A DNA stretch of 64,000 nucleotides from Pedobacter yulinensis (GTDB lineage Bacteria; Bacteroidota; Bacteroidia; Sphingobacteriales; Sphingobacteriaceae), in assembly GCF_003029735.1 (NCBI RefSeq), contig NZ_KZ686269.1, positions 992,001 through 1,056,000 of the forward strand, written 5' to 3'. Positions within the stretch are counted from its first letter, which is position 1. Every line of letters starts with the position of its first letter. The notes beneath the pieces were generated by a model that had not been told where the DNA came from, ran no database searches, and worked only from the letters and a program-made list of their open reading frames with translations. Positions 8,930 through 17,752 of the stretch are shown here, piece by piece. The position numbers and the translations under genes were made by a program.

Positions 8930-10075
8930 TTAGCCGGCGTTTGATGAAACGACTTCGAGGGCTGCATCCGCCAGGGCAGTTTCAGGCTGCTCCAGCTCGT
9001 AATTGCGTACGCGAAAAATAATCCGGGTAATCAGATCCAGGTCGCTGCTCGTTAACGTATGATAGAGGGGCAGGCAAAGGATTCGCCGGGCCACCGATTC
9101 GCAGACCGGAAGTGGTCCGGAACCTGTATGAGAAAGGGTATGCAGCGCCGGAAAAAAATACCGGCGGCAATAGATTTTCTCGTTCTCCAGAGCCCTGAGA
9201 CATTTCAGCATCAGTTCCTGTGAATCGAACAGCACAGGAAAATACGCGTAGTTGTAATCAAGATCATTGTTCAATTTCGGGTACTTAAGTGGCAGCCCGT
9301 TCAGTTTTCGCCAATAGTAGAAGGAAAGCAGCCTGCGCTTATCGAGGATATCATCTATGCTTTTGAGCACACACAGGCCCATGGCAGCATGGAACTCGCT
9401 GTTTTTGCCGTTAATGCCCAGCCCGGCGAAATCTTCGGCACCGTTGTGTCCGAAATTTCTGAGCAGGGAAAGTTTTCGAAGCAGTTCGGGATCAGCCGTA
9501 AAAACGGCCCCGCCCTCCGTGCTGTGAAAGAGTTTCGTAGCGTGGAAGCTGGTAATGCTGATGTCGCCATAGGCGAAAACCGATCTGCCTTTGTACTTCG
9601 TGCCGAAACAATGTGCAGCATCGTATATCACCTTCAATTGATGCCGGTGAGCGATTTCCTGGATGGCCGCAATATCGCATGGATTGCCATATACATGGGT
9701 AGCCAGGATGGCTGATGTCTGAGGTGTGATGGCCGCCTCGATTTTGAGCGGATCAATATTGAATGTCTCCGGGTCGATGTCGGTAAAAACCGGCTTGCAG
9801 CCTTCCCAAATAATGCTGTTGGTGGTGGCAACAAAAGAAAAAGGCGTTGTGATGATCTCGCCTGTTAGCCCGAGCGCCCGGATAGCCATTTGCAGGGCTA
9901 TCGTGCCGCTGCTTACAAATAACAGGTGGTTGATGCCCAGGTAGGCCTTCAGTTTCAGTTCCAGTTCGTTGACAAGCGGACCATTGTTGGTTAACCACTG
10001 TCTTTCCCAGATACTGCCTACATAGGCATGGTATGCCTGCAGATCAGGCAAAAATGGCTTCGTTACAGGTATCAT
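8930..10075 (-). CDS. DegT/DnrJ/EryC1/StrS sugar aminotransferase (copy 2)
   Basis: This 381-residue PLP enzyme has YDAAHCFG (Asp152) and the catalytic lysine in TSFHATKLFHSTEGG (Lys181). The motif set and length are closest in my judgement to the VioA/FdtB-like group that aminates dTDP-keto-6-deoxyhexoses, but that subgroup call is tentative. It overlaps the flippase gene by 4 nt and is followed by a GT2. A second, different sugar aminotransferase lies 2 kb downstream, so the polymer probably carries more than one amino sugar. The last 25 residues are extra and low in conservation. Confidence 0.88.
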   Translation of the reverse strand: MIPVTKPFLPDLQAYHAYVGSIWERQWLTNNGPLVNELELKLKAYLGINHLLFVSSGTIALQMAIRALGLTGEIITTPFSFVATTNSIIWEGCKPVFTDIDPETFNIDPLKIEAAITPQTSAILATHVYGNPCDIAAIQEIAHRHQLKVIYDAAHCFGTKYKGRSVFAYGDISITSFHATKLFHSTEGGAVFTADPELLRKLSLLRNFGHNGAEDFAGLGINGKNSEFHAAMGLCVLKSIDDILDKRRLLSFYYWRKLNGLPLKYPKLNNDLDYNYAYFPVLFDSQELMLKCLRALENEKIYCRRYFFPALHTLSHTGSGPLPVCESVARRILCLPLYHTLTSSDLDLITRIIFRVRNYELEQPETALADAALEVVSSNAG

Positions 10076-11514
10076 TTTTTTAAGATTATATTTTTGAGAT
10101 CTACAGCAGGCTGCAGCCGAAAAACGGCGCTGATGGTGCCATAGGCAAGAAAAAACAGGCCGGTCGTAGCAAAAAGATGAACGAAGTTGCGGCCTGAAAG
10201 ATCAGGTAAAAAGTACCGTTCTGCCGCCAGACAAAACAGTGTACTTGCTCCTGAAGAGACGAGCACGGGTAACATGTCTGCTATTTGTTCGGCAGCAGCG
10301 TACCCGATCAGGCGGCCGCTGTACACTGAATTGATGTAATAACCCAGTATGCTGAATGCCAGCTGGAAATACAGCAGTCCATAAATACCGAAAGGCAAAA
10401 CCATAGCGATACCGGCTACACAAAAGACTTTTTTAATAATTTCCAGCCTGAGCACCAGGTCGCTCCTGCCCTTCACCTTGAGAATGTTCAGGTTATAAGC
10501 ATGCATGGGATATAAAACGCCGGCCAGGGCAAGGATCTGAAAGTAGGGTACCGCGGGCAGCCAGCGTTCTGTCAGCAACACGACGATCAGTGGTTTTGCT
10601 ACGAGCGCCAGGCAGACGAGCACCGGCGCGTTCCAGAAAATGACCTGCTGCATGATTTTTTTGTACAGTTGCTTCAGGCGTGGATGATCATCCTGAATTT
10701 CAGAGAACATGGGATACGTTACCTTCCCGATCACTGTAGAAATGCTGGCAACCGGCAGCTGACTGAGCGCATCTGCACGCGCATAATAACCCAGCTGGAC
10801 CGCATTGTAAAACTTGCCGATGAGCAAAACATACACGTTTCGGTAAACGATTTCGAGTAAGCCCGTGAGCGTCATTTTATAGCCAAACCTGAAATGTTTC
10901 CTGAAAGAAACAGCGCTGAATACCCATGATGGCCGCCAGGATGAAAACTTCCAGTGCAGCAACGCCAGTAAAAAGGCGATACAGAGGTTCATCCAAACCA
11001 GGCTCCAGACGCCGAAACCCAGGTAGGCAAGCAGCAGCCCAACCAGGCCTGCAGCAAATACGGAGGGTACCTGCATGGCCATTTGCGTTTTAAAATCCAT
11101 TTGCCGGGTCAGACGCGCATTCTGTACACTGAATAAAGCATTGAGCACAAAAACCAGGGCATACACGCGAAGCACCGGTGCAAGGCCAGCCTGTGCATAA
11201 AACTCCTGTACCAGCGGAGCGGAGATAAAAACCAATCCGTACGCCACAGCTGCCCCCCCGATATTGAAGAAAAAAACGGTGGAATAATCGGCTTGGGCAA
11301 CCTTGGGGTCTCTGATCAGGGATGAGGTTAAACCGCTGTCTAACAGGCTGCTTGCTACCTGTATAAATACCGTAAGCATGGCGATCATACCAAAAGCGGC
11401 AGGCAGCAACATCCGGGCAAGTAATATATTAACCGCGAGGTTGATAAACTGCGCACCGAGCTGCTGGCTCAGCGCCCATGCAAGTGCCGCAACGGTTTTT
11501 TCTTTCAGGCTCAT
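10072..11514 (-). CDS. Wzx-type flippase / lipopolysaccharide biosynthesis MOP-family transporter
   Basis: The 480-residue protein has about twelve to fourteen hydrophobic segments and opens with SLKEKTVAALAWALSQQLG, the characteristic start of MOP-superfamily polysaccharide exporters. It should move lipid-linked repeat units from the inner to the outer face of the cytoplasmic membrane. The frame is open to an ATG at 11565, which would add 17 residues rich in Ser, Arg and Pro. ATG 11514 fits the family start better and is chosen. It follows the antiterminator gene and overlaps the DegT gene by 4 nt. Confidence 0.9.
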   Translation of the reverse strand: MSLKEKTVAALAWALSQQLGAQFINLAVNILLARMLLPAAFGMIAMLTVFIQVASSLLDSGLTSSLIRDPKVAQADYSTVFFFNIGGAAVAYGLVFISAPLVQEFYAQAGLAPVLRVYALVFVLNALFSVQNARLTRQMDFKTQMAMQVPSVFAAGLVGLLLAYLGFGVWSLVWMNLCIAFLLALLHWKFSSWRPSWVFSAVSFRKHFRFGYKMTLTGLLEIVYRNVYVLLIGKFYNAVQLGYYARADALSQLPVASISTVIGKVTYPMFSEIQDDHPRLKQLYKKIMQQVIFWNAPVLVCLALVAKPLIVVLLTERWLPAVPYFQILALAGVLYPMHAYNLNILKVKGRSDLVLRLEIIKKVFCVAGIAMVLPFGIYGLLYFQLAFSILGYYINSVYSGRLIGYAAAEQIADMLPVLVSSGASTLFCLAAERYFLPDLSGRNFVHLFATTGLFFLAYGTISAVFRLQPAVDLKNIILKK

Positions 11515-11586
11515 CGTGTCAGCTGATGGCCGGCTACTCCGGCCTGTTGGTTGCTGAAAGGGCATCCTGCGTTTACCTTCATGGGG

Positions 11587-12114
11587 CTAACGGGCCAGGG
11601 CAAGCACCGTAGCGGGCAAACGGGAAACCAACGCGCATGAAAGGCTGTCTATAACGACAAGTACCTGCTTCCCTTCTACCCGGATCACCTCCCCTTCCTT
11701 GTCGTTCATCAGGCCGGATTTGATCCGAACACGGTCGCCTGCCCCGAAGGCCTGGTAAGAAACGACCTCGGCCTGCGGAAATTTGCGGAGATAAGCTTTG
11801 ACGTCTTCGATCACGTGGTCGGCCACCTTTGCCGGCTTGCCCATGAAATAGACGAAATTAATCACACCCACAGCGCTTCTTACTTTGAGCTCGTCGCGCA
11901 TATTGATGTGAATAAAAACATAACTGGCGAACAGCGGCAGGTCTACATCTTTCACGCGGTCGGCCCACTGGCTTTTTACCGTTCGCAATGGGCAATACGT
12001 TGTGATTCCCTGCAGTTCAAGTGTACGGGTGACCTTTTTTTCCCATCGTGGCCAGGTATACACTACATACCAGCTCTTTCCCGTACGCAGTTGCGGGTTT
12101 ATCGCATTCATCAT
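11587..12114 (-). CDS. UpxY-like transcription antiterminator (NusG family)
   Basis: The 175-residue protein has an N-terminal NGN domain (SWYVVYTWPRWEKKVTRTL, then SYVFIHI) and a C-terminal KOW region (GAGDRVRIKSGLMNDKEGEV). This is the architecture of specialised NusG paralogues such as Bacteroides UpxY, which bind paused RNA polymerase in the 5' leader of their own polysaccharide operon and let it read to the end. Unlike the usual Bacteroides arrangement, it is the third gene here, behind the Wza- and Wzc-like genes and a 286-bp structured leader. It is therefore likely to control the downstream assembly genes. Two adjacent ATGs (12114 and 12111) could serve as start. Confidence 0.9.
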   Translation of the reverse strand: MMNAINPQLRTGKSWYVVYTWPRWEKKVTRTLELQGITTYCPLRTVKSQWADRVKDVDLPLFASYVFIHINMRDELKVRSAVGVINFVYFMGKPAKVADHVIEDVKAYLRKFPQAEVVSYQAFGAGDRVRIKSGLMNDKEGEVIRVEGKQVLVVIDSLSCALVSRLPATVLALAR

Positions 12115-12400
12115 GGTAAAAATTTGTTTAGGTTTTCAGGTCTATGCACAAGCGGGCTGTCCGTTTAGGGCCGGATACGGCTTCGCCACCTCACTTACAT
12201 GAGTTTTTGTTTTCAAAGGTTTTTGCCGGGGCAGGTATTCGAGGCAGGGCACATTGTGCAGCAGCTGCATCGGTAGTTTAGGTTACGCCGGCAATGGATA
12301 GAAGCCGGCAGGCGTCAGAGCATACGCTCGTTTAAAGTTGACCGGCGTATGGGCCGGTGGCTGGTATAATACGCCCGCAGGCGTCAAAAGATTAGGGTCG
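12115..12400 (-). promoter_or_regulatory. Structured leader between wzc-like and upxY-like genes
   Basis: This 286-bp gap carries several GC-rich hairpins read on the minus strand. One is ACCGGC/GCCGGT (12341-12346 with 12353-12358). A second stem, CATACGC/GCGTATG, pairs 12321-12327 with 12345-12351 and uses bases of the first, so the two cannot form together. Further stems are ACGCC/GGCGT at 12371-12384 and ACGCCGGC with GCCGGCaGGCGT at 12285-12315. No open frame fits. It is a plausible attenuator or antiterminator-recruitment leader. Function is inferred from structure and position. Confidence 0.55.
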
Positions 12401-14689
12401 TTAGTTATAGCCGTAGTGGCCATAACGTGATATCCGGTTTTCTTTTTTGGCATCGTTAAAGACCACCATCGGATTTCTGAGGCGATCATGTGTATAAATA
12501 TCCTCGAGTACGCGCAGGTCAGAAATATTTGTATAGTTATAACGAACAACGTAAATACTCGAATCTGCAAATCCGGCAAGAGAAAAGGCGTCTGAAACCT
12601 GCCCTACGGGCGAGGTATCGACAATAATGTAATCGAAACGGCTTTTCAGGTCTTCGAACAGCTCCCCGATCCGGTTACTGAGCAACAGCTCTGAGGGGTT
12701 TCTGGGAATTTTTCCGCATCCTATTGCCCAAAGGTTCGGCGATCCCGAAACGGGCTGCAGTATATCTGAAACCGACAATTTATCGCCGGCCAGGTAGTCG
12801 GCCAGACCATATTCATTTGTCATTTTGATATCTTTCAGCAGGTCGGGTTTGCGCAGGTCAAATTCAAGCAGAACGACCTTTTTATCGACCAGCGAAAGCG
12901 TGATCCCCAGGTTAACAGAAAAGAACGTCTTTCCTTCGCCCTGGGCACATGATGTAACAAGCAGAACCTGGTTGCGTTGATTGCCGTTAAGGAACTGCAA
13001 ATTGTTCCTGATGTACCTGAACAGCTCTGAAATGGTGGTTGTTTTGTCCCGGTGAACAACGATCGGTCCGGCAATGGCCTTGTGTGTCAGTTCGCCAAGT
13101 ACTTTTACGTTTCCCGAGACTGCTTCCACATCGGTAAAAACCGATACCTTGGTATTAAAGCGGGACTTGAGCCTGACGAATGAAAGTGGTACTGCAAATC
13201 CGGCCATCAGCCCCAGCAAATACACCAGTTGCCCACGGGGTTTGACAGGTATGGCGCTGTAGGCCGGCCGGTCAATAACCTGCGACGTGGGTATGGTAGC
13301 TGAAAGTGAAAGTTCCGTTTCTTCTCGCTTCTGAAGCAGATAATGATAAATACTTGTTTTAACCCCCTGAACACGGCTGCGCTCCAGCAAGCCCCGTTCC
13401 ACGACAGGAACGTTGCTCAGCTGCGCTTCAAACTGCCGCGACTTGCGCATGAACCCGTTGCGTTCAAGTGCCAGGCCTTTCCGGATCACCTGCAGGTTCT
13501 CTGTCAGGCTTCGTTTCAAACCCGCCAGCTGTTCTGAAATGTTCGCCACCAGCGGATTGTCTATCCTGTTTGTACGCAGTAAGCGTTCTCTTTCGACCTG
13601 CAAATTATTATATTTTTCCATCAGGTTGAGCAGTGTCGGGTCCTTGAGACCGAGTGTGGTTGGTACCATGGTAAACGAGTTGCCCGAGTCCCCCAGATAG
13701 GAAAGCAGGGATTGGACCAGTTCCAGCTGAACCTCCGTTTCGGCCAGCTGCTGGCTGTAATCGCCAGACGATGCCAGGCTTTGCTGCGCATCGGCGCTGA
13801 GTTCGGTGATTCTGTTAGACCGTTTGTAATTCTCTACATCTGCCTCTACGCCTGAAAGGTCTCCGGAAAGAAATGCCAGCTTTTTGTCGATAAAACGAAT
13901 GGTATTGATGGCAATCAGGTTTCTCTTCTCGACGTTTTCATTGTTGTACAGTTCAATCAAGGTGTTTAAGACGTCCAGTCCGCGCTGTGGCAATGGATCG
14001 ACAAGGCTGAGAACAATCGTGTTCGCGTCTTTCACGACCGGCAACACCACAAGTTTGCTGATGCTGTAGGCTTCGGCCAGTACCCGCAGGTCTGAGAACT
14101 TGACAAACAGATCGGGAGAGTTGTTGCGAAACTTTTTTGATTTACTGACCCGGATCTGGTAAGCTGGCCGGCTAACCTGTTCACCGAACCGGAACACGCC
14201 CGAATACTTGCCATCGGTTAACCGGAAACGCAGGTCATCTATGGTTTCCAGCCGCAGTTCCTTTTTGTAGGCCGCCTCAGTCAGCTTAAAGGTCTCTACC
14301 CTCAAAGGGCTGTTGGTTGCGTAGACCTCTCTCTTCAGTAACAGGGGTTTGGTATAGTAGGAAGTTTGAAGAGACAGCCGGCTTAGTACCTTGTAAATCA
14401 GGTCGCGGGAGCGAATTACCTCCATTTCGTTGTCGACGGTACTGGAAGACTTGAACATATTCAGGTCGCTGAAGGCTGTGCCTTTAAGCATACCGTCACC
14501 CTTGGTGTCTTCAAGCACCAGCAGGGTGCTTTTAATTTTATACTGCGGAACCGTGAGTTGCATATACATGTAGGAGCCGCACAAGCCGAGCACGAGGCAG
14601 AGAAAGAACAGGCGCCAGTAGCCCGCGTAATGGAGCAACTGCGTCATTAAATCTTGCTTCTGCATCTTATTTTGTTGTTGAAATGCCAT
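12401..14689 (-). CDS. Wzc/GumC-like polysaccharide co-polymerase with BY-kinase domain
   Basis: The 762-residue inner-membrane protein has an N-terminal Wzz domain between two membrane segments (about 25-47 and 480-500), a long coiled-coil periplasmic region and a cytoplasmic bacterial tyrosine kinase domain. Walker A is SCAQGEGKT (about 580-588), Walker A' is LLEFDLRKPDL, and Walker B is YIIVDTSP (about 688-694). The C-terminus has a short tyrosine cluster (YGHYGYN) for autophosphorylation, shorter than in E. coli Wzc. It sets chain length and gates export together with the Wza-like lipoprotein encoded 20 bp upstream. Confidence 0.92.
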   Translation of the reverse strand: MAFQQQNKMQKQDLMTQLLHYAGYWRLFFLCLVLGLCGSYMYMQLTVPQYKIKSTLLVLEDTKGDGMLKGTAFSDLNMFKSSSTVDNEMEVIRSRDLIYKVLSRLSLQTSYYTKPLLLKREVYATNSPLRVETFKLTEAAYKKELRLETIDDLRFRLTDGKYSGVFRFGEQVSRPAYQIRVSKSKKFRNNSPDLFVKFSDLRVLAEAYSISKLVVLPVVKDANTIVLSLVDPLPQRGLDVLNTLIELYNNENVEKRNLIAINTIRFIDKKLAFLSGDLSGVEADVENYKRSNRITELSADAQQSLASSGDYSQQLAETEVQLELVQSLLSYLGDSGNSFTMVPTTLGLKDPTLLNLMEKYNNLQVERERLLRTNRIDNPLVANISEQLAGLKRSLTENLQVIRKGLALERNGFMRKSRQFEAQLSNVPVVERGLLERSRVQGVKTSIYHYLLQKREETELSLSATIPTSQVIDRPAYSAIPVKPRGQLVYLLGLMAGFAVPLSFVRLKSRFNTKVSVFTDVEAVSGNVKVLGELTHKAIAGPIVVHRDKTTTISELFRYIRNNLQFLNGNQRNQVLLVTSCAQGEGKTFFSVNLGITLSLVDKKVVLLEFDLRKPDLLKDIKMTNEYGLADYLAGDKLSVSDILQPVSGSPNLWAIGCGKIPRNPSELLLSNRIGELFEDLKSRFDYIIVDTSPVGQVSDAFSLAGFADSSIYVVRYNYTNISDLRVLEDIYTHDRLRNPMVVFNDAKKENRISRYGHYGYN

Positions 14690-14709
14690 GATCTGAAATT
14701 GTTAACTTG

Positions 14710-15480
14710 TTATAATCTGTTCAATAACGCTGTCGCCAGCACGGCTGCGCCAGAAATCACAGCAACCAGTACAGGAAGTGAGCGGGTGCTGCGGCTATAT
14801 TCTACTGCCTTGGCTTTGTCAGGTTCCACATAGATAACGTCGTTCTGTCTCAGGTAGAAGTAGGGCGAATTGAGTACGTCCTTTTGGTTCAGGTTGACAC
14901 GTGTGGTGGTGCGTTGTCCATCGTTCTCCCGGATAATCAATACATTCTCACGTTTGCCATAGGGAGTCATGTCTCCGGCCATACCGAGCGCTTCCAGGAT
15001 GCTGATCTTCTCGTTCGAGACGGTGAAAGTTGCAGGATGGTTTACCTCGCCGATAACGGTAACGCGGAAATTCATGTACTTGACAGTAACGATCGGGTTT
15101 TTGACAAAGCGGTCTACTGCTCTTTCCAGCACCTTTTGCGCTTCACTAATTGAAAGCCCTTCCAGTTTAATGTTCCCAACGACCGGAAACTTAATGTCGC
15201 CGTTTTTGTCAACCCTGAAACCTTCCCGCTCGTACATCCCGCTTGCGCTGATCGTAGTGGTATTGGCTGCAAACAGCAGGTTAGACTCTGCACTGGTCGT
15301 CGTCACGACGACGCCAAGCAGGTCATTTTTCATAATCTTTGGTTCAACCTCATTTACAATGTGGCTTGCGTTAGCAGATGCAGATTTCAGGTCACTGAAG
15401 TAAACCAAATTTCGTCCTGAACCACACGATGTTAAAAATATTAACCAAAATAAACAGTTATAAATAGTCCAACGTTGCAT
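14710..15480 (-). CDS. Wza-like polysaccharide export lipoprotein (SLBB domain)
   Basis: The 256-residue precursor has a short signal peptide ending in a lipobox (FLTSC). The polysaccharide export domain follows (NDLLGVVVTT, then DKNGDIKFPVVGNIKLEGLSI) and then an SLBB segment (FRVTVIGEVNHPATFTV). A C-terminal hydrophobic helix (about 235-250) precedes the end. It would form the outer-membrane export channel. The frame is open to 15528, but ATG 15480 places the lipobox at the right distance from the start and is chosen. It is the first gene of the locus. Confidence 0.9.
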   Translation of the reverse strand: MQRWTIYNCLFWLIFLTSCGSGRNLVYFSDLKSASANASHIVNEVEPKIMKNDLLGVVVTTTSAESNLLFAANTTTISASGMYEREGFRVDKNGDIKFPVVGNIKLEGLSISEAQKVLERAVDRFVKNPIVTVKYMNFRVTVIGEVNHPATFTVSNEKISILEALGMAGDMTPYGKRENVLIIRENDGQRTTTRVNLNQKDVLNSPYFYLRQNDVIYVEPDKAKAVEYSRSTRSLPVLVAVISGAAVLATALLNRL

Positions 15481-15937
15481 GTCGAGTTTTTGAATTAATA
15501 GAAATAAATAGGTCATTAATAATATCAACTAAGGTAAATCAAAAAAGATAAAAGTTATTGGTTTACAGATTGTTGTGAAGCAAACTGTATAACTGGCACA
15601 GTTGGTTATACAGCGGCGGGACAGGTTATTACACGGAAGTGAGAAAAAAGTGTGCGCATTTATACATATGCTGGCACAGTATCTGAAATAGGCCATTGTT
15701 TTTCAGCTGGCTGGGTGGATTTACAAGGCCGTTTTACACAGTTCGGAGCAGTGCAGGTCATTTTGGTTCCAGGCACAGGCCGACACTGCCGGCGGTTCAC
15801 GTTGGCCAATGTAAGCCTATCAGACAATTGCTGGTCAGGGATATGCCAGCTTGTTGCGAGCGGTTAGAAATCATTCAAATATGCGGATACATCAAAACCC
15901 CGTACATTTACCTCCTTATTAGACGCCGAATCAAACC
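15481..15937. other. Intergenic region between polysaccharide operon and AraC gene
   Basis: This 457-bp divergent gap should hold promoters for the polysaccharide operon and possibly the AraC gene. I see an AT-rich segment (15490-15560), a nested palindrome at 15587-15611, and a second copy of its core CTGGCACAGT at 15671-15680. Two overlapping open frames of 71 and 81 codons lie here, but they have no recognisable protein character. No consensus TAnnTTTG box facing the Wza-like gene was found. Confidence 0.5.
15587..15611. promoter_or_regulatory. Operator-like nested palindrome upstream of the polysaccharide operon
   Basis: Outer arms GTATAAC (15587-15593) and GTTATAC (15605-15611) enclose inner arms AACTG/CAGTT around a GCA centre. 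The 10-bp core CTGGCACAGT recurs directly at 15671-15680. Its position about 107 bp upstream of the Wza-like start and 327 bp upstream of the AraC gene suits a regulator site. No factor can be named. Confidence 0.35.
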
Positions 15938-16672
15938 GTGAAATTCCAGGAAATTAAACCGCACAGCCACCTGGCACCTTTTATCGATGCTTATTGGGAA
16001 ATAACCTGTAGTGAAGAGGCGCCATCTGTTTTGAAGGTCATGCCTGATGGTTGTATCGATATCATGATCAACCTCGGCGCAGAATTTCGTGCGGAATACG
16101 CGAACCTAACACTCAGGAATGGCAAAGGATATTTGGGCGGCGCCATTAAATATTTCCAGGAAGCGATCACATCGCAGGAAACGCACCTGGCGGGAATTCG
16201 CTTTAAACCCGCTGCCTTTTCGCACTTCTACAACTTTTCTTCTCTTCACGAAACAACCGATCACATTCTGGAACTAGCCGCCGATCTCATTCCTGAACCC
16301 GGCTCGGTTCTCAAAAATGCCCGCGCTGCTTTCGATGCTTTCTTCCACAAAAAACTACGGCTGCCTGGGCGTTCGCTATTACCTGTTATTCAGACGGTCA
16401 GGGAATGCCGTGGCAATATATCAGTCTGTAAATTGGCAGAGCAACATTGTACAACAGTGAAGCAGCTGCAGCGAAGTTTCCAGTACCATGTCGGTTTAAG
16501 TCCAAAAGAGTTTACGAACATCGTCCGTTACCGTTCTGCTCAACAACTTATTCAGGCCAGGCATCCGGTCAAAAAGCTTTCAGAAATTGCATTTGAGTGC
16601 GGTTACGCTGACCAGGCTCACTTAAGTCGGGAAATCAGAAAATACACCGGTCTAACGCCAACTGCTCTATAG
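15938..16672 (+). CDS. AraC-family transcriptional regulator (DUF6597-type N-terminus)
   Basis: The 244-residue protein has an N-terminal domain of the type found in many Bacteroidota AraC regulators (HSHLAPFIDAYWEI, MPDGCIDIMIN) and a C-terminal double helix-turn-helix with FQYHVGLSPKEF, followed by AFECGYADQAHLSREIRKYTGLTP. The start codon is GTG at 15938. No ATG lies nearby that would keep the N-terminal domain. It faces away from the polysaccharide operon and precedes small membrane protein genes. Its target and effector are unknown. The distant paralogue at 51382-52179 has the same architecture. Confidence 0.88.
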   Translation: MKFQEIKPHSHLAPFIDAYWEITCSEEAPSVLKVMPDGCIDIMINLGAEFRAEYANLTLRNGKGYLGGAIKYFQEAITSQETHLAGIRFKPAAFSHFYNFSSLHETTDHILELAADLIPEPGSVLKNARAAFDAFFHKKLRLPGRSLLPVIQTVRECRGNISVCKLAEQHCTTVKQLQRSFQYHVGLSPKEFTNIVRYRSAQQLIQARHPVKKLSEIAFECGYADQAHLSREIRKYTGLTPTAL

Positions 16673-16844
16673 TCGCAACCCGCAGGCGTTGATTTCCATA
16701 ACCACACAGCCTCCGAATCATACACAGGATCTGCAAACTGATCTGATTGAATTTTGTCGCTTTTATTCAAAGGCCGTCGGCGCAGCGGGAATAACTTTGT
16801 CTGGATAAAGCTACGATCGGCTTTATGCCCGTAAGAAAACGAAC

Positions 16845-17318
16845 ATGGCAAGGAAAATGCTAATTTTAGGCGCGGCAGTGCTTTCTTTTTTTGGCCTGCT
16901 GCACTTCCACGATACATTTTATTCTACCGATCTGCACCCGGCAGATTCGACATTGATTGCCAATATGCAGGTCTCCCATATACGCATGGGCGCCGAAGGT
17001 AATGTCTGGAAACTATGGCTTGGTTTCAATGCCATGTTCGGCGCCGGTCTTGCGTTTATTGGCCTGGCCAACTTATATCTATTTATAAGATATACCGGGT
17101 ACAATGGGTATGCGCGTTTCTTGTTGTTGCTTACGCTATTCACGAACGCGGTCTTTCTTTGGATCGGACTCCGGCTTATGGTTGCGGCCTTTGCAATTTG
17201 TATGGGTGCCACCCTCCTGCTATTTGCAACCGGGTTTACAATACTCGAGTTGAGCAGGTACCGGCAACAGGACCAGGGCTCCGGCCCCTTAGCGGTTCGA
17301 AAATTACCAAACGTTTAA
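16845..17318 (+). CDS. Small four-helix membrane protein, LIC_13387-like
   Basis: The 157-residue protein has four hydrophobic stretches (about 5-22, 57-80, 90-110 and 112-132). The first helix runs into a His/Asp-containing segment (LLHFHDTFYSTDLHP). The pattern resembles a small family of uncharacterised membrane proteins in spirochaetes and Bacteroidota. I do not recognise a function. It is followed 13 bp later by another small membrane protein gene, so the two are probably co-transcribed. Confidence 0.7.
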   Translation: MARKMLILGAAVLSFFGLLHFHDTFYSTDLHPADSTLIANMQVSHIRMGAEGNVWKLWLGFNAMFGAGLAFIGLANLYLFIRYTGYNGYARFLLLLTLFTNAVFLWIGLRLMVAAFAICMGATLLLFATGFTILELSRYRQQDQGSGPLAVRKLPNV

Positions 17319-17331
17319 ATTTAAGTGGCAA

Positions 17332-17745
17332 ATGAAAAATCAAAAATTAAACAAGTATGACCGGAACATCGGCAATTTTATCCTGATTACCGGAATTCTG
17401 CACGTAATCCTCGGCTTTGTAGAAAACTGGAATCTGGCGACGCAGATTTGGAACTCCGGAATCACCAACACCCTTGTGGGGCATCCCGGTCGGGCAAGCT
17501 TTTTCTGGTATGAAATCGCGGGTGCATTTGTCATGCTGTTGGGAAGTGTTGTCCAGCATCATTTAAATCAATGCCGGCAACCTATTCCAAAACGGTATGG
17601 CTACTACCTCTTAATTGTGGGACTAATCGGCTGTACGCTGGAACCCGTGTCCGGCTTTTACATTTTCCTGATCATTGCTCTTCCCATCATGTTATCCAAA
17701 CAGCATCCGGCTCATGAAACCGCTCGGACCGGAAATAACGCTTGA
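17332..17745 (+). CDS. Small membrane protein, DUF6463-like
   Basis: The 137-residue protein has four predicted membrane segments, with conserved-looking polar patches (ITGILHVILGFVENW, FFWYEIAGAFVMLLGS, and GCTLEPVSGFY near the last helix). It resembles the DUF6463 group by feel, but I cannot confirm it. It lies between the LIC_13387-like gene (13-bp gap) and a GNAT gene (7-bp gap), which together look like one transcript. Function unknown. Confidence 0.7.
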   Translation: MKNQKLNKYDRNIGNFILITGILHVILGFVENWNLATQIWNSGITNTLVGHPGRASFFWYEIAGAFVMLLGSVVQHHLNQCRQPIPKRYGYYLLIVGLIGCTLEPVSGFYIFLIIALPIMLSKQHPAHETARTGNNA

Positions 17746-17752
17746 ACGATGA

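Noticed and set aside
15481..15586. Promoter for the Wza-like gene
   Set aside because: I searched for TAnnTTTG on the minus strand and found only imperfect spacings, so no promoter is listed.
15652..15941. Two overlapping small open frames upstream of the AraC gene
   Set aside because: Neither has recognisable protein features and they lie in a likely control region.
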